Positions 12,862-23,970 of a DNA stretch of 64,000 nucleotides are shown one piece after another (position 1 is the stretch's first letter; every line of letters starts with the position of its first letter). Under the pieces are notes generated by a model. The model ran no database searches and was not told where the DNA came from. It was given only the letters and a program-made list of their open reading frames with translations. Origin of the DNA: Isoetes taiwanensis (Eukaryota; Streptophyta; Lycopodiopsida; Isoetales; Isoetaceae); NCBI GenBank assembly GCA_021234155.1, contig JAJEKV010000051.1, forward strand, positions 10,312,105-10,376,104. The letters run 5' to 3'. The translations under genes and the position numbers were made by a program.

Positions 12862-14077
12862 AGGGACTTTGGCAAACGTGAGGCCTTTTATTGCAAGAGA
12901 GGGTTTTTGAGCTCTGTGATGCTGAGGAGGAGGCCAGAGGAGGCATCCGGAGGAGGATCGTATCCAAGTTGTGGAGGCAATAGGTTGAAGAAACAGCATC
13001 GGATCTTCTTCCTTTTCAGGTGGGGTTTGGTTTCAATTGATGGAATTCTATGCAACTGCATATGCTGGCAGGACTACAGATTTATAACGCTATCTGTGAT
13101 TGGTAAGGACTCCAAAAGTTATTATTCTATAAAGCTTTATCATGAATTCATCTGAGGCAAAGCTTGTGTTAATAAAACTCTGAAAGTCAATACACGGAAT
13201 CGGAATTGCAAGAGGGCATGGAAGAATCAGTCTGTAACTGCCAAGAAATCGCTAGATTTATAGAATAAAATGTTAATCTGATTGAATCAGGGATGGGTAT
13301 GAAGTTTTTGCATCGATTCAAAAGCTTTTAGAGTTGTCCATACTAGATGAAAAAAAGGTTCTGAATCCTACAGGAACAGGTCGGAATTGCAAGGTAAGGG
13401 CCGATTTGGACTGCTAAAGGACCGATTTGGGACTGAGAAGGACCGATTTGCCTGGGGATGATAGAATCAGAGACTTGTACACCAGTTTCGGAGCTATGAG
13501 GCTGGGCTTGAATTCAAAGCAAAACAGGCCGGAATTGCTCATAAGGAGCCGAAATTGGGTTGGAAATGGTCGATTTGGCTTGGAACCGCTTTGATTTGGA
13601 GAATCGATGCCAAAAACTTGCTCTGCCATTGTTTTCCTAGAGCCGCCCTTTCTGTGTCGTTGCTGTTGTTCTTTGTGGTTTAATTGTTTTTATCTAATAA
13701 CAACCATTGTCTATTTGTTGCTTCTTATCTAATAATTACCTTTGTTAATGAAAGTATTGAGAGGGATGTTCAAGTACAAGAGCCACTGAGCTAGTGCAGG
13801 CAATCTAAGAGTCTGTAGATGAGTAAAGTACATAGGGGAGATACATGTGGAAATATAATAATTCTAGTTAAGCCATGCCATGCTTTGAATGGGGAAAAAT
13901 AACTAAGAGGATATATCTAACTTGGGTCTAATAAATCAAGGCTATAGAGGGCATGGTGCTTGTAGCCCTGGAGATGGGGCCTTTGCTGGAAAGTAGCCCA
14001 GTACAGATACAGAGCGTCAACGGAACCCCGGCATCGAGGACCATTAAGTTCGACCAATTTATATGGGGACCTTGTAA

Positions 14078-16295
14078 TGTTGCTGCTGCTTACGAGGGAA
14101 TTTATTGGGCACGTAGGCAAAATCTTCCAGTTGTATACCTTAAGCTTGATTTTGCAAAAGCTTATGACAGTGTCAGCTGGGAATTCATGCGTCGTTGTAT
14201 GCTAAGACTGGGATTTGGGGAACAATTCACATCAGATATTATGAAGCTGCATATCTCTGCTCGGGCGACTGTCCTGTTCCATGGTGAGCCGTCACATGCC
14301 TTTTCACTCGGTCGTGGTATTCGCCAGGGATGCCCTTTAGCACCATTGCTTTTCACAATTGTTGCAGAGGCTTTATCACAGTTATTCACCATTGCAACGA
14401 CAGAGGGACTTCTCCATGGTCTTGCAATGGAGGATGGCACGCAAGAGGTTTGCAATCAATATGCAGACGACACGTTCCTCTTCCTAGTCGCTAATGATGA
14501 GAATCTTGCTGCTGCCAAAATGATGTTAGACACTTTTTCACTGGCTTCCGGTATTCTTGTGGGGTGGTAGAAGTGTACAGCTTTGTGGACATTGGACAAT
14601 CCGGCTCCGGCATGTGTTCACGATTATCCATGGAAATTACTTGCGCATGGACAGGCCGTCAAGTTGTTGGGGATTCCAGTTGGCATCCATGTTACTATAG
14701 GAGCTGCTTGGGAGGAGATCATTAGGGGTTTGGAGAAGCACTTGTTCTGGTGGTCCACTGCTAAGTTGTCTCTTGCAGGTCGCATTACAGTAGCCAAGTC
14801 AGTCCTTAGTAGTACCCATGTTTATATGGCATCCTTACTGCTAGCACCACAGATCAAAGTGCGTGAGCTCATTGCAATAGTTCGGAACTTTATTTGGGCA
14901 GGTACGGAGGAAGGTGTTGTGGTTAAGGTGGCTTGGTCGAAGTGCATCCTTCCAAAATGGGCAGGTGGTCTGGGTATGATGGACTTCTTACTGCAGAGCA
15001 AAGTGCTTATTTCAAAGTTCATTTGGAGACTTCTGGATGGTGGGGATGACTCTCCTGGTTCACGCCTTCTTAGACAAGCTCTTGGTCCTTTGTATCCCTC
15101 TAGGCAAGAAGGTGTCAAACCAGTCCTACCTTGGGCTTTATTTCGAGACTTCTGCGGCCTTTTCCAAGCGCTTCTCCATTTTTGCGTGGCTTGTTGGTAG
15201 CATGGGAGGCGATCGGACATCTTTTTCGGCCATGCCCTCTATCCACACCCTATTGGAGACTCCATGGTGGTGGGCACCACGCCTCCGAGACCCCTCGGCA
15301 CCTCCATTGGCAGCCTGGGTTCATCCCCTTACACGAGACGATGGGTTCTTGCAGGTGTTGTCTCTATTCAAGCATGGTATGAGGAGGGTCGCCCTCTTGT
15401 CTTGGCCTGAATTCGAGGCAAAGTTCCTGCTCTCGTTGGGATGTATCTCTATGGGAGAAGGTCGCGAAAAATTTGCCTCTCATAGTGCAAGTTGGTCTTC
15501 TTTGAAAGGGTGCCATGGGACTGTCATGAAAATATTCACAAAGGCAAGCAATTTGTCGATCAAGATATCGCCTTCTTTTAGCACCACAACCCTCCGGTTG
15601 CGGATCGTGGCGCCTACATGTTTCACAACCCACTTTGTGTCGATGCGTGGCGATGGCTTTGGGATAGGTTGCTCCACCCTAAAGTCTCAGACCGTGGTGG
15701 CGTGTTATCCACAGGGTGCTCGCGGGTTAATGCCTTTCGACATCGCTATGATCCTCGCGATATCTGCGGTATGCCCGCCCGCCTCTCGGACGTTGAGACT
15801 CTTGAGCATTGTCTCTTTGATTGTCCCGAGGTTCAACCCAAGGGTCTGGCCGCAAGGTTTGTTTAACAATTATTAATCGGACTACCGATGCATCCTTTTG
15901 GCGTCCTATCCCAATGAATGGCCTTCAGCTAAACAAAGGGCATTTCACCTTGGTTCCGGTTGGCTCCTATGGTCGATATGGGAGCGTCGCAGACACCACA
16001 TCTTTCAGGGAATTTATTCATCTGCACACAGTGTTATTACAGTGGCCCAGAAAAAGATATTGACAGCTTACGAGTGTTCTTCCCTTGACTCAGAACTGGT
16101 GGATCGCATCTGGATTCAGTATCTCCGAATTGATTCTTATCATTAGTCTCCTATTCTAGAGTAAGTACATTGTGCTCCAGGCTCGTGCTCCTGTGGCATC
16201 TTTGTGTGCTTACACAGTTAGATGAGACATGTAAATTTTGTACTTTTTCTCTGATTAATAAACTTTTTGGCTTTCGTCCTTCAAAAAAAAAAAAA
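14078..16295 (+). mobile_element. LINE-C (L1-type) insertion, 5'-truncated, with TSD
   Basis: Plus-strand L1-type LINE inserted in the central LTR. The target-site duplication accttgtaa is at 14069-14077 and 16296-16304; the reversed LTR at 19.8 kb carries the unoccupied site. It begins within the RT (VAAAYEGIYWAR, then KLDFAKAYDSVSWEF, motif A near 14145; GIRQGCPLAPLLFTIV, motif B near 14320; NQYADDTFLFL, motif C near 14455). A stop at 14568 and frame changes near 15180 break the remainder (KLLGIPVGIHV, SLAGRITVAKSVL, GGLGMMDFLLQSK). The 3' end has attaataaa-like sequence near 16253 and poly(A) 16283-16296. Confidence 0.9.
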
Positions 16296-16821
16296 AACCT
16301 TGTAACTTTTGGTTGTAAAATTGGAAGCTAAGGAGGTGGTGTTTTAATATAAAGTATTAAATTCCATAGCTAAATATATTATGGTAAACCATGGACACTA
16401 AGATGGACCATGAGGACTTTGGAGTGATAGCAAGTTGTGAGAAGCTTATGGGGGCTTCCAGAATATGGCGACGGCATGTGCCACTATTGGAATACCAAGG
16501 AATGGCTCGAGGAACTTTACATGAGATGGGTGCAGTCCCTATAGGGAAAAGAATTCAAAGTTCGTATGGACAAAAGAATCACATGAAAGAAAATGTGACA
16601 AGTTAAAATATCTAATGGATTCCATGGGCTAATATAGAAAGTTGTAATCCTTATGGGGAGAATACTCTGTGGTGGTAAGTGTTAGAGGTACGATGAGATG
16701 CATAAGAATTGAGACTTACACCGGATCTTTGAACAAGCTACTTCAACCCGGGCAGGGTGTATGGCAACATCCGCAACATCGTAACTTAGGCACATGTGTA
16801 GCAAATATTCTAATGAACACT

Positions 16822-17299
16822 ACATGTCATAGTCTTTGCATTGTTCCACTGTTGTCTTGGTATTTGATTATGTACTTGGAACTTCCGGGGTCGGACTTCT
16901 AGGTTCGGTGGCCTAGGTTGCTCCGGCATGCTCATGTTCATCTGTGATTCACTGTGGTTCTTGTGCTCTGTGACACCGGGCGTAGTTTCCCTGATCAGGA
17001 TGCTATGCCACCTCTGTGACTCCATGGTAAGAGGTCCTCCAGCGCCAGACGTGGGCTGGCACATGTCATAGTCTTTGCATTGTTCCACTGTTGTCTTGGT
17101 ATTTGATTATGTACTTGGAACCTCCGGGGTCGGACTTCTAGGTTCGGTGGCCTAGGTTGCTCCGGCATGCTCATGTTCATCTGTGATTCTCTGTGGTTCT
17201 TGTGCTCGTGGACACCGGGCGTAGTTTCCACGATCGAGGATGCTACGCCACCTCTGTGACTCCATGTTAAGAGGTCCTCCAGCCGACGCGGGCGGGAAG
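16822..17299 (+). repeat. 239-bp tandem duplication inside the LTR
   Basis: The segment starting acatgtcatagtctttgc at 16822 is repeated from 17061 with few changes. The second unit carries several small deletions toward its end (17280-17400). Other LTR copies (8.28-8.55 kb) hold this segment once, so the duplication is private to this LTR. Confidence 0.8.
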
Positions 17300-17951
17300 G
17301 GTGCGCGCGATCTGAGGTTCACCCCACCAACTCCATGGCGGGACTCGTAATGTGAGTCGGCTGGGCATTTCTCTCGCTAACGGGCCCTGCATATAGGTCA
17401 TTTGAGCTTCCCATTGTCCCGGAGCTATGTATCATGATGGTTTGGTATTTTGACCATGTTCTTTGCTTCTGATGTTCATGTTTGATATTTCCTTGGATTA
17501 TGTTGTCATTGTATTAGCACTGTACTCACGTAGGATTTTCCGTCGTGTTTGTGCTTATCCAAGATTTCCGTGGTATTTCCATGCATGCAGTGGCAGCCAG
17601 GGATCCCCACTTAGTCACGAGGACTAACCCCAGTGAGTGCATGTGCAGTGAATAAGCAAGGGATGGCAGCGGTGCAGCTGAGGATCGTGGTTGAGCAAAG
17701 CTCCTGGGTTGAATTGTTCACAATTAGATGTTATATTTGTTGAGAATATGGATTCTTTGGATGTTAATATTATCTGATTATATTGAGATCTCCAGTATTT
17801 GGTCATTGAGTTTTGAGTGTGCAATTTAACTGTGCAAGAGGAAGATTCAATTCTTCACCATATTCAATTGTTTGTCATACCGACCTAGAATTAGCGCAGT
17901 GTTGACAAGATCTCGAGTTGCCTAGAGGGTCAACTCGGCAGGCTCGTCACA

Positions 17952-18271
17952 AGTTGGTATCAGAGCACTGTTGGATCTTTGGGAGTTGGCTTGTTGGTTG
18001 TACCATTGTGATGCTAACGGTTTTTCTTTCAAAGACATCAGGAGATGGTATCCTCAGAGGGGGGAGCAGTATCCAAAGGTGGTTAGCATGAAGGTGCTAA
18101 GGGAGAATTCTCCATGTAAGCAACGGAAGTAACTTCGCCAATGTTGAGGTACAGTTTTCTTGTCTAAGCTTGGAGTATACATGATCATGATAGTTCTAAT
18201 GGATTTGACAAGTGCTGCTAAGATCTGTGATCGACCCATGAGGACATGGGTTAATTTTTAGAAGGGGAGAC
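17952..18271 (+). mobile_element. Internal domain of large-LTR element (320 bp), second copy
   Basis: Same layout as 9187-9506: agttggtatcagagcac primer site directly after an LTR ending cgtcaca, then non-coding sequence, then catgaggacatgggt, agaaggggaga and the next LTR start tgtaacgg at 18272. The two internal domains are nearly identical, which supports the tandem-LTR interpretation. Confidence 0.85.
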
Positions 18272-19280
18272 TGTAACGGTCTTGGCCACTTGACAGTTTA
18301 GTATACGTATTTATATGCATATACGTATGCGTGGCATACATGCAGCATGTGATAAACATAAGCAAAGGTTTTGTTTAGAAATGGATTTTTGGAAAAGAGG
18401 GCCTTTGGCAAACGTGAGGCCTTTTATTGCAAGAGAGGGTTTTTGGGAGCTCTGTGATGCTGAGGAGGAGGCCAGAGGAGGCATCCGGAGGAGGATCGTA
18501 TCCAAGCTGTGGAGGCAAGAGGTTGAAGAAACAGCATCGGATCTTCTTCCTTTTCAGGTGGGGTTTGGTTTCAATTGATGGAATTCTATGCAACTGCATA
18601 TGCTGGGAGGACTAGAGATTTATAACGCTATCTCTGATTGGTAAGGACTCCAAAAGTTATTATTCTATAAAGCTTTATCATGAATTCATCTGAGGCAAAG
18701 CTTGTGTTAATAAAACTCTGAGAGTCAATACACGGAATCGGAATTGCAAGAGGGCATGGAAGAATCAGTCTGTAACTGCCAGGAAATCGCTAGATTTACA
18801 GAATAAAATGTTAATCTAATTGAATCAGGGATGGGTATGAAGTTTCTGCATCGATTCAAAAGCTTTTAGAGTTGTCCATACTAGATGAAAAAAAGGTTCT
18901 GAATCCTACATGAACAGGTCGGAATTGCAAGGTAAGGGCCGATTTGGACTGCTAAAGGACCAATTTGGGGCTGAGAAGGACCGATTTGTCTGGGGATGAT
19001 AGAATCAGAGACTTGTACACCAGTTTCGGAGCTATGAGGCTGGGCTTGAATTCAAAGCAAAACAGGCCGGAATTGCTGACAAGGAGCCGAAATTGGGTTG
19101 GAAATGGTCGATTTGGCTTGGAACCGCTTTGATTTGGAGAATCGATGCCAAAAACTTGCTCTGCCGTTGTTTTCCTAAAGCCGCCCTTTCTGTGTCGTTG
19201 CTGCTGTTCTTTGTGGTTTAATTGTTTTTATCTAATAACAACCATTGTCTATTTGTTGCTTCTTATCTAATAATTACCTT
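18272..19280 (+). repeat. 3' LTR of the second unit, truncated at an inversion breakpoint
   Basis: It begins tgtaacggtcttggcc and matches the first kilobase of the central LTR. At 19280, after attacctttg, it switches to reversed LTR sequence from a different LTR position. In intact copies attacctttg continues into ttaatgaaag. Confidence 0.8.
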
Positions 19281-21790
19281 TGGTGTTCATTACAATATTT
19301 GCTACACATGTGCCTAAGTTACGCTGTTGCGGATGTTGCCATACACCCTGCCCGGGTTGAAGTAGCTTGTTCAAAAATCCGGTGTAAGTCTCAATTCCTA
19401 CGCATCTCATCGCACCTCTAACACTTACCACCACAGAGTATTCTCCCCATAAGGATTACAACTTTCTATATTAGCCCATGGAATCCATTAGATATTTTAA
19501 CTTGTCACATTTTCTTTCATGTGATTCTCTTGTCCATACGAACTTTGAATTCTTTTCCCTATAGGGACTGCACCCATCTCATGTAAAGTTCCCCGAGCCA
19601 TTCCTTGGTATTCGAATAGTGGCACATGCCGTCGCCATATTCTGGAAGCCCCCATAAGCTTCTCACAACTCGCTATCACTTCAAAGTCCTCATGGTCCAT
19701 CTTAGTGTCCATGGTTTACCATAATATATTTAGCTAAGGAATTTAATACTTTATATTAAAACACCACCTCCTTAGCTTCCAATTTTACAACCAAAAGTTA
19801 CAAGGTCCCCATATAAATTGGTCGAACTTAATGGTCCTCAATGCCGGGGTTCCTTTGACGCTCTGTATCTGTACTGGGCTACTTTCCAGCAAAGGCCCCA
19901 TCTCCAGGGCTACAAGCACCATGCCCTCTATAGCCTTGATTTATTAGACCCAAGTTAGATATATCCTCTTAGTTATTTTTCCCCATTCAAAGCATGGCAT
20001 GGCTTAACTAGAATTATTATATTTCCACATGTATCTCCCCTATGTACTTTACTCATCCACAGACTCTTAGATTGCCTGCACTAGCTCAGTGGCTCTTGTA
20101 CTTGAACACCCCTCTCAATACTTTCATTAACAAAGGTAATTATTAGATAAGAAGCAACAAATAGACAATGGTTGTTATTAGATAAAAACAATTAAACCAT
20201 AAAGAACAGCAGCAACGACACAGAAAGGGCGGCTCTAGGAAAACAACGGCAGAGCAAGTTTTTGGCATCGATTCTCCAAGTCAAAGCGGTTCCAAGCCAA
20301 ATCGACCATTTCCAACCCAATTTTGGCTCCTTGTCAGCAATTCCGGCCTGTTTTGCTTTGAATTCAAGCCCAGCCTCATAGCTCCGAAACTGGTGTACAA
20401 GTCTCTGATTCTATCATCCCCAGACAAATCGGTCCTTCTCAGCCCCAAATTGGTCCTTTAGCAGTCCAAATCGGCCCTTACCTTGCAATTCCGACCTGTT
20501 CATGTAGGATTCAGAACCTTTTTTTCATCTAGTATGGACAACTCTAAAAGCTTTTGAATCGATGCAGAAACTTCATACCCATCCCCAGGGTAGCCATTAA
20601 GGACGAAAGTTCGCCAAAAGGCTATTTTTTAGGTATCGAGAAATTTTGACGCTATGGTTTAGTAGGGCCCGTTATAGATTAAAAAAATAAAATTAGCCAA
20701 CTTTTCTACAAACAAATCTCACTCCACTTGAAAATTCGCCACATCCACTAAGCATCATAACTATGGATTTGCCTTATCCTCTACCCTCCTTCTCGAAGAC
20801 TTCTTAAGAAATTGCCTAATATTCTAGGCTTTTATCATAACCTGGTCTATTCTCCATATCCATCCAGGTACATATAATAATTTTAAGAGTTATTTTTGTA
20901 GCTATTGTGTTTTAAATACTTCTAGAGATGCACTGGAGAGCATTTTTTTATAGACCTCCCATTTAATAGATTTGTTTTATCTACAAGGATAAGCCACGTT
21001 CTCATTTGCAAAGGTTAAGTTGTGGTATCGCATCATGCAACTATAGTTATAATGTGTTTGTGTCCTTGATTAAATATGGATGCCGATGAATCAAATTTCA
21101 CCACAGAAATTGCACTTGGAAAATAAAGACACTTAAATCTTGGCAAAATAATATTGGCCATGATTCGCCTAGATTTCTATAAAAAACATTCACGTCTAGA
21201 AAACATTCGCCAGCATAACTAATCTTGCAACTCTATTATTCGCCCGACCTTCTCAATTATGCTTAGACGAATTTGGCTTTAAGGGCAACCCTGCCCATCC
21301 CTGATTCAATCAGATTAACATTTTATTCTGTAAATCTAGCGATTTCCTGGCAGTTACAGACTGATTCTTCCATGCCCTCTTGCAATTCCGATTCCGTGTA
21401 TTGACTTTCAGAGTTTTATTAACACAAGCTTTGCCTCAGATGAATTCATGATAAAGCTTTATAGAATAAAAACTTTTGAAGTCCTTACTAATCATAGATA
21501 GCATTATAAATCTCTAGTCCTGCCAGCATATGCAGTTGCATAGAATTCCATCAATTGAAACCAAACCCCACCTGAAAAGGAAGAAGATCCGATGTTGTTT
21601 CTTCAACCTCTTGTCTCCACAGCTTGGATACGATCCTCCTCCGGATGCCTCCTCTGGCCTCCTCCTCAGCATCACAGAGCTCCCAAAAACCCTCTCCTGC
21701 AATAAAAGGTCTCACGTTTGCCAAAGGCCCTCTTTTCCAAAAATCCATTTCTAAGCAAAACCTTTGCTTATATTTATCACATGCTGCATG
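19281..21790 (-). repeat. Reversed large LTR (copy III), carrying a hAT-type MITE
   Basis: Minus-strand LTR reading from about 21790 down to 19281. The first 60-70 bp of the LTR (tgtaacgg to gcata) are missing at the 21.79-kb end, where a TRIM remnant starts. It is interrupted by the 708-bp element at 20586-21293. It keeps the undisturbed LINE-C target sequence ttacaaggtcccc near 19800. Confidence 0.8.
20586..21293. mobile_element. Non-autonomous hAT-type MITE (708 bp), 8-bp TSD
   Basis: Target-site duplication cccatccc at 20578-20585 and 21294-21301; the other LTR copies (5.96, 13.29 and 18.83 kb) have a single uninterrupted catccctgattc or its complement. Terminal inverted repeats: cagggtagccattaaggac at the left, and the right end reversed reads cagggttgcccttaaagcc. 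The 8-bp duplication and CAGGG ends are typical of the hAT superfamily. The motif ttcgcc recurs near both ends (about 20609, 20732, 21163, 21207 and 21237), as subterminal transposase-binding repeats do. No transposase is encoded. Confidence 0.88.
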
Positions 21791-21795
21791 TAGGA

Positions 21796-22099
21796 ACGTC
21801 ACAGTTGGTATCAGAGCAGGTCTCGAGTTCGAGTCTCCATGGGTGCCTATATGCATGGGTAATTTTCAAAGACTTGGTAATCATTGTGACATGGTATAGC
21901 CTTGGATGCTCGAGGACGAGCATAGTTCTAGTGGGAGAGACTGTAACGGGCCCATGGTAGACGGCTCGAGTATTCGATCCTTGAATGTGCCTGTGGGGCG
22001 TTCCCGAGACACCGGCATAAATGGGTAGAAATGACTACTCATAAACGTCTAGACGGTTTTGCCCAGTTGGTTAAGGGTCAACTCAGCAGGCTCGTCACA
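21796..22099 (+). mobile_element. TRIM (miniature LTR retrotransposon), 5' LTR mostly lost
   Basis: gttggtatcagagc (tRNA-iMet primer site) follows cgtcaca at 21797-21803, the last bases of an otherwise missing 5' LTR. The internal part is 21804-21941 (138 bp). It holds ggatgctcgaggacgagc, a stretch often found before the polypurine tract of Tekay/Del-type chromoviruses, and the polypurine tract gtgggagaga. The 3' LTR is 21942-22099 (158 bp), tgtaacggg to ctcgtcaca. Size and lack of coding fit a TRIM. The 5' LTR was removed where copy III of the large-LTR family joins. Confidence 0.8.
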
Positions 22100-23800
22100 G
22101 ACAAAAATTTGATACAAAATTAAATTAGGGCAGACTGTAATGAAACAAATTATAAAGTGAAGGGAGAGTATAGCAGACGTATAGACAGAAGTTAATATGA
22201 TTAGAATGCCTTTCTACTAAACATGCGAGAATTATAAGTCTGTATTATATTAAAAGAAGAAATAGAAGTTGTCTATGTCTATGCCCGTGTATAATATATA
22301 ATCAGCTACATGTGTGTAAATAAAAAATGATTTCTAAATTAAGTATACTGTGATATAGTATCACTGCAATATATATCTATAAAAGTATAACATGAATGAA
22401 TAATCTAGTAATGAAAGGCATGTATTGATCAGTATAGTGAAATAAAGAAGTGAGTAGTCATGGATTCCAGAAGAGTTCCAACCATTGCACAACTCATCAC
22501 CATGAATGTAACAGTGGGACTTCCACAAACGGTGAGGCCTTTGATGTATAATGGTCATGGTTGAACAACATGTGTTCACCAACATGCACGCCATCAATTC
22601 CGGCTTCGACGTAAACGGCGCGTGCTACAATCACCAGCCGATATCTCGTGAGTCTTAGATCCGGCAGGGATCATGCAGGCCAACCTTCATGCAGCGAAGA
22701 ACGGGCTAGATGCATTCTAGGAATGGGAATGTGCATATAGGCATGATAGGACGCCTTCGTCTACGGCTATAATGGGAACATTACTATTCCTTATGCCGAG
22801 ACGGATGGCCAGCCTTAGGCATGATAGGTTTCTCCTTCTTCAATTTTCTTCTTCAAAGGGGGTGGTCCCTTCAACCACAACATATAAATTAATTTGTACA
22901 TACTGATGTCTTGTAATTTGTACCTTGGCACCTGAAGCTTCTTCTAAGGGCCATTCCGGGCCAATGTTCTTGTGGTGATATGTGTTTTATAGTGCACTAC
23001 TAGGCCCTATAGGCTACAGTCTACTGAGAATCTAAGTATCTTTTATATCACCGACCTGAGTCCGTTTAATCTTCCTTTAACTCTCCTTGTAAAGCCATGC
23101 AAAATGCTCTTCATGGAATATCTGGCTGAAACTCAATATAGAAAGTAAGTGGGAATTTAGAATCTGCATTTTATCTCTGGACATCTATTTAAGATATTCT
23201 GTAGATATTCCAACTTGTCTCGCTACCTCCACCGTCTATTTAAGATATTTTGTAGATATTCTAGCTTCCTCGCTACCATTCCTAGGGTATGCCTAGGGTA
23301 GGCCCTATGGGCAATTCAAAAAGGTTAGTGTGTTTTTTTTTTTTCTTATAAGGCACTGGTTTTAACATGACGTTGTAAAAATATGCCACATAATATGCCA
23401 CGATTTTAACACGACCGCGTAAGGTCGAACCGTACAAAGGTTGGAGTCAAAAATTGTATTGCGTGAAAACAGGACATTGCTGGGGGGGTAAACGGCCACG
23501 ATTGAATGGGTCTGGTCCACTCTCCGCCGTCCACAGTTTGTTGTGCTGTATGTATGGGCAGTCTTAGGTTTGCTCGAAACCGCTGTTTTTATCGAAATCC
23601 GTCATCCAGAAGAGCTAATCTTGGAGAATAGGACGGCTTAAGGATATACTGCGAACCCGTCCGATTGCAGCGTTAGCAGCTCAGCATTTTGGTATTGTAT
23701 ATAATCACACCCTTCGTGCCCGAATTGCTGGCCCCTTTCCTTTTCCTAACGATCCTCAATTCATACCTTTTGCTGCTCCTCAATCGTTGCCCTCTTATTG
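22100..23800. other. Non-coding region upstream of the CBL gene
   Basis: AT-rich sequence without supportable genes. It has a poly(T) run near 23334-23344 and several short direct repeats (a gatattctgtagatattc-like stretch twice around 23200-23260, and ggcatgatagg twice at 22740-22830). It probably contains the distal promoter of the CBL gene; no specific regulatory site is asserted. Confidence 0.4.
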
Positions 23801-23810
23801 TGGTTGTGAT

Positions 23811-23818
23811 TATAAAAG
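23811..23818 (+). promoter_or_regulatory. Putative TATA box of the CBL gene
   Basis: tataaaag lies 92 bp upstream of the first in-frame ATG (23903). Transcription starting about 30 bp downstream would give a short leader containing upstream ATGs at 23863 and 23877. Confidence 0.5.
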
Positions 23819-23862
23819 GGAGCAGAAGTAAAATATAGACACTGAGAGATATTCATCTATAT

Positions 23863-23970
23863 ATGTGGCTGCAACAATGCTCCTGCATTAGGGTACTTGT
23901 CCATGCCAGTTCGTCAAATTGCCCCAGTGTCATGCACTGCAGCCGTGGTGATCAAATCGCCCACTTCTAG
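23863..23970 (+). promoter_or_regulatory. Upstream ORFs overlapping the first CBL ATG
   Basis: ATG at 23863 opens 35 codons and stops with TAG at 23968-23970, exactly the end of exon 1, in a different frame from the CBL start. A second ATG at 23877 (A at -3) opens four codons plus stop. Ribosomes using the first would bypass ATG 23903 and could only resume further downstream, such as at ATG 24296. This holds only if transcription starts upstream of 23863. Confidence 0.45.

Larger units (their letters stand above)
9507..17951 (+). repeat. Central LTR shared by two internal domains, split by two LINEs
   Basis: Pieces 9507-9640, 12871-14077 and 16305-17951 together form one LTR. It starts tgtaacggtcttgg and ends ctcgtcaca. 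Removing the two LINE insertions and one 239-bp tandem duplication (16822-17060 repeated from 17061) leaves about 2.75 kb. The order LTR-internal-LTR-internal-LTR shows that it serves as the 3' LTR of one unit and the 5' LTR of the next, the product expected from unequal recombination. Confidence 0.75.
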
